Shown one piece after another: positions 29,835 to 37,584 of a stretch of 64,000 nucleotides of DNA. Within the stretch, counting starts at the first letter, position 1. Each line of letters begins with the position of its first letter. The translations under genes and the position numbers were made by a program. The notes under the pieces were generated by a model, which saw only the letters and a list, made by a program, of their open reading frames with translations, did no database searches and was not told the DNA's origin. This DNA comes from Flavobacteriales bacterium (GTDB lineage: Bacteria > Bacteroidota > Bacteroidia > Flavobacteriales_F > PHOS-HE28), in the NCBI GenBank assembly GCA_016703105.1, contig JADJCS010000016.1, forward strand, positions 1 to 64,000, read 5' to 3'.

Positions 29835-31214
29835 CTATTGCACCCATTTCTGGGAAGAGAGCATCAACGCTTCTTGCACGGTGATGCGTTCGCCATTGTT
29901 GTAGGCGGTAACGAACGGTCCAGGAAAATCATGACCGGCGGCGATGAAGGCGATGCGTTGATCGCGTGCTTCGCCGTACTGGGAAAAGCGCCCGGTGGTG
30001 TACTTGATCCAACCTTGGTGATGCTCGATGTTGAAGTCGCCGTTGAACCGGTGCCGCTGGACGAAGTAGGGCTTGCCAACCTCGCGATGCGCCGCGCTGA
30101 TCTGGACTTTGTAGGCGATCCCAGTCTCCGGTGCGGGCACTCCCTTGCTGACCATTGCGGGCGGATCGTTCTTGGGTGTTGTGGCGGCCACCTCCTCCTC
30201 GACTTTGGTCGCGGCGGGCTTCTCCTTCATGTTCAGCGCGGCGTCCGAAGCATCGGTGGGGCGCATGTTCTGCTCCATTTGTTGCAGGGCCATGTAGGCC
30301 ATGTTGCCTATGGTGAACGTGCTCGACCCGACATCGATGCGCTGCGTCTCGTCGTTCAACAGGTAGCCGAATTCACCCGAAACGGTGTATTCGCCATCAG
30401 GCAGGCTGTTCGCCCGCAGCTTGTAGGAGACGTTCATCTCCGATCCTTGGGGAAGGTTGAGCCATACGAACTTCACGATCTTGTCCTGCGCGGTGAAGAT
30501 CGCCTGTGAACTTGATTTTTCGATCGCCGTGAACCCGAGCGGGACGGCCTCCTGCAGCTTGCCAAAGCCCCGGATGTCACCTTTCTTCACAAGTACTTCC
30601 ACCAACAGTTCGTTCGCTGAGACCAACGTGACCGTGCGTTCCGCGGTCACTCCGCCTTGACCTTGCGTGGGAAGCGGCACGGGCACAGCCGCCGGTGAGG
30701 TGACGGGTGCGGCACCGGCGGCAGAGACCACATCATTGCTGTTGTCCATGGCCGGCATAGCGGGTACTTGTTGCGCTACTGCGGGATCGCCCATTACCGT
30801 GACCGTGCTGGTGGCAAGATCATAGGTGCGGCGTTCATTGTCCAGGATATAACTGAAACGGCCGTTGATAGGCATCTGACCATTGGCAGCAGCGTCGGCG
30901 ACAAGGTTGTAGGAGACTTTGAAGGAAGGTGTGGAAGGCAGCGACATCCAGATGAATTTGGCCTTCTGATCGCTGAAAGTGAAGGATGCGCCTTTGGTCT
31001 CGATGGCGGTGCAGGTGAAGCCAACGGGCAGATCGATCTGTAGCTTGGCGAAGCCGCTCAGGTCGCCTTTTTCCACGGTCACCGTCACTTTGGTCTCGCT
31101 ACCCGGAAGCACTGTGGCAGGAACGTCCTGTGCAACACGCAGGTCACCGAGAAAGAGCAACTCGATCAGGAACACGCCGATCAGATCAACGAGTACGAGC
31201 AGCGGATAGGCCAT
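29835..31214 (-). CDS. Membrane-anchored protein with two tandem copies of an uncharacterised domain and a SPOR-like tail
   Basis: 459 residues. The N-terminal helix LLVLVDLIGVFLIELLFLGD (5-24) is hydrophobic but holds Asp10 and Glu18. Two homologous domains follow: copy 1 from about 48 (KGDLSGFAKLQIDLPVGFTC to GRFSYILDNERRTYDL) and copy 2 from about 210 (KGDIRGFGKLQEAVPLGFTA to GEFGYLLNDETQRIDV). Each has a central FIWMSLP/FVWLNLP strand and a SYKL or SYNL strand; an immunoglobulin-like beta-sandwich is plausible. Between them is an Ala/Pro/Val-rich linker. The C-terminus (AYKVQISAAHREV, IKYTTGRFSQYGEA, DFPGPFVTAYNNGERI) matches the SPOR-like pattern of the downstream outer membrane protein. 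I do not know a named family for the repeated domain. Probably an envelope protein cotranscribed with the SPOR barrel protein. Confidence 0.7.
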   Translation of the reverse strand: MAYPLLVLVDLIGVFLIELLFLGDLRVAQDVPATVLPGSETKVTVTVEKGDLSGFAKLQIDLPVGFTCTAIETKGASFTFSDQKAKFIWMSLPSTPSFKVSYNLVADAAANGQMPINGRFSYILDNERRTYDLATSTVTVMGDPAVAQQVPAMPAMDNSNDVVSAAGAAPVTSPAAVPVPLPTQGQGGVTAERTVTLVSANELLVEVLVKKGDIRGFGKLQEAVPLGFTAIEKSSSQAIFTAQDKIVKFVWLNLPQGSEMNVSYKLRANSLPDGEYTVSGEFGYLLNDETQRIDVGSSTFTIGNMAYMALQQMEQNMRPTDASDAALNMKEKPAATKVEEEVAATTPKNDPPAMVSKGVPAPETGIAYKVQISAAHREVGKPYFVQRHRFNGDFNIEHHQGWIKYTTGRFSQYGEARDQRIAFIAAGHDFPGPFVTAYNNGERITVQEALMLSSQKWVQ

Positions 31215-31254
31215 GGTGCTTGAGCGGTTCGCGAGGCCCTTCGGTGGGCCCGAG

Positions 31255-31262
31255 CAAAACTA
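31255..31262 (-). promoter_or_regulatory. -7 box (TAGTTTTG) for the duplicated-domain gene
   Basis: Exact match to TAnnTTTG on the minus strand, 40 bases before the ATG at 31214, in the 141-base spacer behind the LOG gene. Confidence 0.55.
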
Positions 31263-31355
31263 CCCGGGACCCGGCGCGCGCTCGCCCGCGCCGGCCGTGC
31301 GATACCAACACCACTGTGTTGAGAAGGAACAGGCGCACCGCTTTGGGCGCGATGC

Positions 31356-32114
31356 TCAGAAGTTCGGCTTCAGCAGGTAGCGGCTGTAGAACTCGTCGAT
31401 CGCTTCGACGGCCTGCTGTGCGGTATCGACGAGCGTGATCAGTTCCATGTCCGTGGCGTTCACATTGCGGTGCTTGTCGCACATGGTCTGTTTGATCCAC
31501 TCGAACATGCCTTTCCAGTAAGCGCTGCCTACCAGAATGATCGGGAACCGGGCGATCTTCCGGGTCTGGATGAGCGTTACGGCCTCGAAGAGTTCATCGA
31601 GCGTGCCGAAGCCACCCGGCAGCACTATGAAGCCTTGGGAGTATTTGATGAACATCACCTTTCGAACGAAGAAGTAATCGAAGTGGAGGCTCTTCTCCTT
31701 GTCGATGTAAGGGTTCGGTGCCTGTTCGAAGGGAAGCTCGATATTGAGACCAACGCTGGTGCCACCACCGCGTTGCGCACCCTTGTTGGCCGCCTCCATG
31801 ATCCCGGGTCCACCGCCGGTGATCACGCCGTAGCCGTGGCCCGTGAGCAGGTAGGCCACTTGCTCGGCCATGGCGTATTCGGGCTGGTCCGGCTGTGTTC
31901 GGGCACTGCCGAAGATGCTCACGCAGGGCCTGATCCGTTGCATCGCCTCGAAACCCTCGACGAACTCGCTCATGATCTTGAAGATCGCCCAACTGTCGTT
32001 GGCCTTCACCTCGCTCCATCCTTTGCGTTTGAACGCTTTACGGATGCGTCGTTCGCTTTCCTCGCGGACCGTATCACGCGCGGTGGACGCCTTGGTCTTC
32101 TTCTTCTCGATCAT
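31356..32114 (-). CDS. LOG family (TIGR00730) nucleoside-monophosphate phosphoribohydrolase
   Basis: 252 residues with a Rossmann-like fold. The family signatures are intact: ITGGGPGIMEAANKGA (substrate loop with the catalytic Arg/Glu region) and IVLPGGFGTLDELFE. SIFGSARTQPDQPEY near residue 87 is the usual opening strand. The N-terminal helical extension (KKKTKASTARDTVREESERR) is common in the longer bacterial forms. These enzymes cleave the N-glycosidic bond of AMP-type nucleotides; in plants and pathogens related proteins make free cytokinins, but the bacterial role is usually nucleotide salvage. Its ATG overlaps the uvrA stop as ATGA, so it is translated from the uvrA transcript. Confidence 0.92.
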   Translation of the reverse strand: MIEKKKTKASTARDTVREESERRIRKAFKRKGWSEVKANDSWAIFKIMSEFVEGFEAMQRIRPCVSIFGSARTQPDQPEYAMAEQVAYLLTGHGYGVITGGGPGIMEAANKGAQRGGGTSVGLNIELPFEQAPNPYIDKEKSLHFDYFFVRKVMFIKYSQGFIVLPGGFGTLDELFEAVTLIQTRKIARFPIILVGSAYWKGMFEWIKQTMCDKHRNVNATDMELITLVDTAQQAVEAIDEFYSRYLLKPNF

Positions 32115-34997
32115 GCCAGTTCGTGTTCCAGGTAACGTGCGGTATGCCCTCTTCCCATGCGCACCACCTCCTCCGGAGTGCCGCGGGCCACGATCCGGCC
32201 ACCGCCCGAACCTCCTTCGGGGCCCATATCGATCACGTGGTCGGCCACTTTGATGATGTCCATGTTGTGCTCGATCACCAACACCGTGTTGCCCTGTTCG
32301 ACCAATCGGTCCAGCACGCCGATCAACTGGCGCACATCCTCGAAATGGAGACCGGTGGTGGGTTCGTCCAGGATGTAGAACGTGCTGCCCGTACCCCGGC
32401 GGCTCAGTTCCGCGGAGAGCTTGATGCGTTGGGCCTCACCACCGCTCAGCGTGGTGCTGCTTTGGCCGAGCGTGACGTATCCAAGACCGACCTCCATCAA
32501 GGTGCGCAATTTGGTGGCGATCTGAGGCAGGTCTGCGAATACCTCCAAGGCTTCTTCCACGCTCAGGTCGAGCACATCAGCGATGCTGCGGCCTTTGAAG
32601 CGCACCTCCAAGGTCTCCCGATCGTACCGCTTGCCCCGGCAGGTCTCGCACGGCACGTCGACATCCGGAAGGAAGTTCATCGCGATCGTTCGCACACCGG
32701 CACCCTTGCAGCTCTCGCATCGCCCACCCGGGGTGTTGAACGAGAACCGTCCGGCCTTGTACCCTCGGATCTTGGCGCTGGGCAGTTGGGTGAAGAGTTG
32801 CCGGATGATGTCGAAGATGCCCGTGTAGGTGGCCGGGTTGCTGCGCGGAGTGCGCCCTATGGGGCTCTGGTCCACTTCGATCACCTTATCCACGTGCGAC
32901 AACCCTTCCACTTTCGTGTATGGTAGCGGATGAACGTCAGCGCGGTGGAAATGGCGTGCGAGAATAGGGTACAAGGTGTCCCCGATCAGGGTGCTCTTTC
33001 CGCTTCCGCTAACTCCTGTTACGCAGATGAAAGCGCCGAGTGGGAAGACGACGTCCACTTCGTGCAGGTTGTTCCCTCGTGCGCCTTTCAGCACCAGCCG
33101 GTTGCCATTGCCGATACGCCGCACCGGAGGCACTGGGATGGAGAGCTCCCCACGGAGGTATTTGCCGGTCAATGAACCGCTCCGTCGCAATTGGTCTGGC
33201 GTTCCTTCCGCGACCAAGCGCCCGCCATGTTCACCGGCGCCAGGGCCCATGTCCAGGATATGGTCAGCATGGAGCATCATCTCCTTATCGTGCTCCACCA
33301 CGATGACGCTGTTTCCACCATCGCGTAGGCGACGCAGGCTGTTGATCAAGCGATGGTCATCGCGTTGATGCAACCCGATGCTCGGTTCGTCCAGGATATA
33401 GAGAACCCCTGTAAGCTGGCTCCCGATCTGGGTGGCTAACCGGATGCGCTGGGCCTCGCCGCCGCTCAGGGTGCGCGCACTGCGGTCCAGGGTCAGGTAT
33501 TCCAACCCCACGTCCAGCATGAAGCGTGTGCGCGCGGTGATCTCCTTCACCACTTCGGTCGCGATCAAGGCCTGGCGCCCCTCGAGGCGGCCGCTCAACC
33601 CGCTCATGTGCGCGTGCAGATCGTCCAGCGCCATGGTGGCCAGTTCAGTGATGTTCCGGCCATCGATGCGGAAGAAGAGCGCGACCTTCTTGAGCCGTGT
33701 TCCCTTGCACTCGGGGCACTGCACCATGTGCGTGAAGCGTTCGGCCCACTTCTGCACCTGTTTGCCGCCTTCTTCCGCTTGCTGCAGAATGAAAGGGATG
33801 ATGCCCTCGAACTGTACCGTGCGGTCGCTGAGACCGGCCTGGCTGCTCACCCGCAGGGGTTCGTCCATGCCGTTCAACACAGCGGCCAGCACCTCTTCGC
33901 CCATTTCTTCCACGGGCGTATCCAGATCATGACCGAAACCGCTGAGGACCGCCTCGATCTGCCGGAACACCCAGGATCCTTTGTAGGTGCCCAGGGGAAG
34001 GATCGCGTTCTTGCGGATGCTCTTGCTGCGGTCGGGCACGATCTTATCGAGAGCGACCTCGGTCACCTGGCCCAGACCGCTACAGCGCGGGCAAGCACCG
34101 TACGGGCTGTTGAAGCTGAAGAGATTCGGTTCGGGTTCCTCATAGGCGACGCCACTGGTAGGACACATCAGGTGACGGCTCAAGTAGCGGGGCTCGTGAC
34201 CGTTCACGGGCAATGCCATCAAGTTACCCTTGCCATACTTCAAAGCCAGTTCGCACGCGCTCGTCAGTCGCTTGCGGTTCGGGGGTCACCTTGAGCCGAT
34301 CGATCACCACCTCGATATCATGCACCTTGTAGCGGTCCAATCGGGGTCGGGCGGTAAGGTCGATCACATTGCCATCCACACGGGCGCGCAGGAAGCCCTG
34401 GCGGAGCAATTGCTCGAAGAGTTCCTTGTAGTGGCCTTTACGTCCGCGGATGATGGGTGCGAGGATGAGCATCTCCTGATCATTATGCTCACCGAGCAAG
34501 CGCTCCACGATCTGGTGATCGCTGTACCGCACCATGCGTTCGCCGGTGACGTAGGAATAGGCATCCGCAGCGCGGGCATAGAGCAGACGGAGAAGATCAT
34601 AGATCTCCGTAATGGTCCCCACGGTGCTCCGCGGATTGCGGCTGATGGTCTTCTGTTCGATCGCGATCACCGGACTGAGGCCGCTGATCATATCCACGTC
34701 GGGCCGCTCGATCCCGCCTAGGAACTGGCGCGCATAAGCATTGAAGGTCTCGATGTACCTGCGCTGGCCCTCGGCATGCAGCGTATCGAACGCCAGGCTG
34801 CTCTTGCCGCTGCCGCTCAGTCCGGTGATCACCACCAGCTTATCGCGGGGTATGATGACATCGATGTTCTTCAGGTTATGCACCCGAGCACCGAGCACCT
34901 CGATGCACGCTCCGTCCAGAGCCTCAGCAGGGCCGCTGGCGTCGGACGAGGCCGTCGGCATCATGGCCGTATCATTCTTCGGCACCGACGGCGACAT
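32111..34997 (-). CDS. uvrA: Excinuclease ABC subunit A (one frameshift)
   Basis: DNA damage recognition ATPase of nucleotide excision repair, 961 residues after removal of one extra base. First Walker A GLSGSGKSSLAFDT near residue 60. The frame breaks at the G run 34281-34285: removing one G gives VTPNRKRLTSACELALKYGKG, which joins the two halves as in other UvrA. Then EPEPNLFSFNSPYGACPRC, CPECKGTRLKK, the signature LSGGEAQRIRLA with LYILDEPSIGLH, second Walker A GVSGSGKSTLI, the zinc module GRCESCKGAG..CETCRGKRY, and LSGGEAQRIKLS with FYILDEPTTGLH. The first CxxC zinc site found in proteobacterial UvrA is replaced by YSYVTGERMVRYSD, which I recall as usual for Bacteroidota. The start overlaps the stop of the transglycosylase gene by 26 bases; Met12 (34964) is an alternative. 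Confidence 0.93.
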
Positions 34998-35952
34998 CGA
35001 AATCGGCTTCAGGCAGAAGCACCTGGTAGCGCGCTCCCTTCGGGTCGCTCAGGCGGTTGTCGCGCAACCACGGATTGAGCAGCTTGAGCACTTTGTACGT
35101 GGTTCCGTGGGCGACGGCCCATGCCGCGAGGTCGGGCACGGCGGCATCCAACTCCACGGTCCGTACACTGTACGGTGCGTAAAGGTCCTTCTTCCGCAGG
35201 TGGAACCCGTAACGCCCCGGGTCGCCCATCACCTCTTTCATGGCGAGTGCGCGGAACACGTAGCGGGAGGTCTCATCCGGAAGCAGCAGATCGTAGTAGT
35301 TCGTAACGCCCTGGCGAGCCACTTGCTTGTCGAGTCCGCCTTGTCCCAAGTTATAGGAGGCCATGGCCATGGCCCAAGAGCCGTACCGGTCGTAGGAGGA
35401 TCTGAGATAGCGCGCCGCGGCCTCAGTGCTCTTGATCACATTGTATCGTTCGTCCACCTCACTGTCCACACGCAGACCGTGCGCTTGGGCGGTTTCCTTC
35501 ATGAACTGCCAGTACCCCGTGGCGCCCATGGGGCTTACCACATTGGAAAGATTGCTCTCGATCAAGGCGATGTACTTCAAGTCCTCAGGGACGCCCTCCC
35601 GGCGGAGGATCTCCTCGATGATCGGGAACCAGCGCGCAGCGCGCTTGTGCGCGAGAATGGAGTTGCTCTGCCAATAGGTGTTCACCAAAAGTTCGCGGTC
35701 GAGACGCTCGCGAACGTCCAACTTCCCCATGGGAACAGGCTCGCCGCACAGCTCGATGCTGTTTGGCAGCGTAAGGGAGAAGATCTTGTAACCGTCGTTG
35801 AAATTCCGTTGATGGTCCAAGTCGGTATTGTCCACGGTCACCGAGTAGGTGAACAAGTTGGCGACCAGGGCGAGCGTGAACAACATCAGCCCGGCACCGA
35901 GCACGCGGAGCACTGGCTGCCAGGTCGATCGGTCAACGGGTGGGTTCGGCAT
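34972..35952 (-). CDS. Membrane-bound lytic murein transglycosylase (SLT/MltD type)
   Basis: 326 residues from the ATG at 35952, which gives an N-terminal membrane helix (VLRVLGAGLMLFTLALVANL); a longer in-frame extension is only sequence antisense-free overlap with the preceding transferase and was dropped. The SLT domain spans about 120-250: YIALIESNLSNVVSPMGATG with the catalytic Glu in the ES motif, YWQFM, and AMASYNLGQGGLDKQV. It cleaves the MurNAc-GlcNAc bond with formation of 1,6-anhydroMurNAc. No LysM domain is evident; the C-terminal part (YKVLKLLNPWLRDNRL) has a LysM-like look. Overlaps the upstream transferase gene by 20 bases and uvrA by 26, so it is part of one compact operon. 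Confidence 0.88.
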   Translation of the reverse strand: MPNPPVDRSTWQPVLRVLGAGLMLFTLALVANLFTYSVTVDNTDLDHQRNFNDGYKIFSLTLPNSIELCGEPVPMGKLDVRERLDRELLVNTYWQSNSILAHKRAARWFPIIEEILRREGVPEDLKYIALIESNLSNVVSPMGATGYWQFMKETAQAHGLRVDSEVDERYNVIKSTEAAARYLRSSYDRYGSWAMAMASYNLGQGGLDKQVARQGVTNYYDLLLPDETSRYVFRALAMKEVMGDPGRYGFHLRKKDLYAPYSVRTVELDAAVPDLAAWAVAHGTTYKVLKLLNPWLRDNRLSDPKGARYQVLLPEADFDVAVGAEE

Positions 35953-37027
35953 CTGGGCTGGGGCGCGGGCGCTTGGTCGGGATGTAAAGGAGCAGGAAGA
36001 TGATAACGGCGTAGAGAACGTAAAGCGTACTATAAAGGTTGTGCCAAACGGGCATGAACCGCAGAGCCACAAAGGTAAGGAACACTGAAACGGAGCCGAG
36101 GCCGGCGAAAACCAAGGCCACTTGCGCATCGCTCAAGCCTAAGTAGCTCAAATGGTGGGTGGTGTGGTCGCGTCCGCCCACGAAGGGAGAGCGGCCTTTG
36201 GCGATCCGGTTGATGGTGACGGTGGTGGTATCCACAATGGGGAGCAGGAAGACCACGAGGGTGAGGCACGCTTGCCTCCAGGGTTCCTGTGCTGCGGCGG
36301 GAGAGGTCCCGTTCCAGAAACACTGTATGCCGACGAAGGCGAGGTAAGCGCCCAGAAATTGGCTCCCGGTATCGCCCATGTACATGCGGCTCGGGTTCCA
36401 ATTGTAGAAGAGAAAGCCGCCCAATGCCGCGATGGTGCCCACCAACAATACCACGTGTACGTTCTCTGCGGAGCCCGTAAGCAAATGGTAGAGCAACCCG
36501 TTGAGCAGGATGAAGATGGAGACCAAGGCGGTGATCCCATCCATGTTGTCCAGCATGTTCACGGAGTTCATGATACCCACGACCCAGACGATAGTGAGCA
36601 GGTGGTTGGCCCAACTGTGCTCGAAGAGCGTGATGCCATTGCCCGAGATGATCAGCAGAACACCACAGGTCACCTGGGCGAGGAATTTTAGGACCGGGCG
36701 CGTGTTGTACGAATCATCCGCAAGGCCGAGGAGGAAGCCCAGCGAGGTGGCCGCGATGAGACCGAGCAACTGGGGTTGCCAGGGCGCGCTGAGCTTCGGG
36801 AAAAGGGCTCCGTTGATCGCGAACGCGCCGAGGAAAACGATGAAGAATGCGATGCCGCCGAAGGCGGGTTTATGCGTCGCGCTCCAACGTACAAGGTCCG
36901 CATTGAGCTCGCGGGAACCCAGGGTGCGGGAGAAGCGCATGAACAAAGAGTTGATGAGCAGCGAGAACAGCACTGATGCGAAGAACAGGCCCGAGTAGAT
37001 GAGGAAGAGCTGGGTACTGGTGTACAT
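35933..37027 (-). CDS. WecA/TagO-like undecaprenyl-phosphate N-acetylhexosamine-1-phosphate transferase
   Basis: 364 residues, about ten membrane helices. It transfers a sugar-1-phosphate from a UDP-sugar to undecaprenyl phosphate, the first step of an exported glycan. Family motifs: LGLADDSYNTRPVLKFLAQ (the DD pair that binds Mg), GIMNSVNMLDNMDGI (the NxxNxxDxxDG loop), and RDHTTHHLSYLG (the histidine motif HxxHH equivalent). Start at the ATG 37027, 5 bases after the rmlC stop; a longer in-frame start at 37048 would overlap rmlC. It heads the lower part of the polysaccharide group, together with rmlC, the BY-kinase and the Wza-like exporter. The sugar used cannot be read from the sequence. 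Confidence 0.88.
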   Translation of the reverse strand: MYTSTQLFLIYSGLFFASVLFSLLINSLFMRFSRTLGSRELNADLVRWSATHKPAFGGIAFFIVFLGAFAINGALFPKLSAPWQPQLLGLIAATSLGFLLGLADDSYNTRPVLKFLAQVTCGVLLIISGNGITLFEHSWANHLLTIVWVVGIMNSVNMLDNMDGITALVSIFILLNGLLYHLLTGSAENVHVVLLVGTIAALGGFLFYNWNPSRMYMGDTGSQFLGAYLAFVGIQCFWNGTSPAAAQEPWRQACLTLVVFLLPIVDTTTVTINRIAKGRSPFVGGRDHTTHHLSYLGLSDAQVALVFAGLGSVSVFLTFVALRFMPVWHNLYSTLYVLYAVIIFLLLYIPTKRPRPSPDAEPTR

Positions 37028-37032
37028 GGCGC

Positions 37033-37584
37033 TCAACGTTCGGTCCAAGACGTGGCCAGGAGAGGGGTTCCCGCCCGGTCCTTGTCGCTGACCAGTGGAT
37101 CATTGATCTCCCAATCAATGGCGAGATCGGCATCGTTCCAGAGCAGCGTGCGCTCGGCGGCCGACTGGTAGTAGGCGGAACACTTGTAATGGAACAGGGT
37201 GCCCTGTTCCAAGGCGCTGAACCCGTGGGCGAAGCCAGCAGGAATGTAGAGCATGGTCCCATCGCCTTCGGTTAGAAGGAGGCGGTAGTGCTGCCCATAC
37301 GTGGGGCTGTCGGGACGGATATCCACGCAGATATCCAGTGCGCGACCGCGCACCACACGCACCAACTTGGCCTGGCCGTGCGGCGGTACCTGGTAGTGAA
37401 GGCCGCGCACCACGCCTTTGTGCGAGAAGGATTCGTTGTCCTGAACAAAGCGCACGTTGAGCCCAGTGGCCTGATGGAAAGCGCTATCGTTGAAGGATTC
37501 CATGAAATGGCCGCGACTATCCACGAAGATCCGGCTCTTCAATACCAGCAGGCCTTCCAACCCGGTCCGTTCCACGGTGATCAT
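37033..37584 (-). CDS. rmlC: dTDP-4-dehydrorhamnose 3,5-epimerase
   Basis: 183 residues from the ATG at 37584, which overlaps the BY-kinase stop as ATGA. RmlC double-epimerises the 4-keto-6-deoxyglucose intermediate in dTDP-L-rhamnose synthesis. Signatures: SRGHFMESFNDSAF, FVQDNESFSHKGVVRGLHYQ (conserved RGLHYQ with the catalytic His), VDIRPDSPTYG, and PAGFAHGFSALEQGTLFHYKCSAYY shortened here to its key parts PAGFAHGF and YKCSAYY. Length is normal for the family. rmlA, rmlB and rmlD are not in the window. The context suggests that rhamnose or a related deoxysugar is part of the polysaccharide made here. Confidence 0.95.
   Translation of the reverse strand: MITVERTGLEGLLVLKSRIFVDSRGHFMESFNDSAFHQATGLNVRFVQDNESFSHKGVVRGLHYQVPPHGQAKLVRVVRGRALDICVDIRPDSPTYGQHYRLLLTEGDGTMLYIPAGFAHGFSALEQGTLFHYKCSAYYQSAAERTLLWNDADLAIDWEINDPLVSDKDRAGTPLLATSWTER

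Noticed and set aside
34281..34285. Programmed frameshift in uvrA
   Set aside because: UvrA is not known to use one, the site is a plain G run, and similar breaks occur in many unrelated genes here; a consensus error is simpler.
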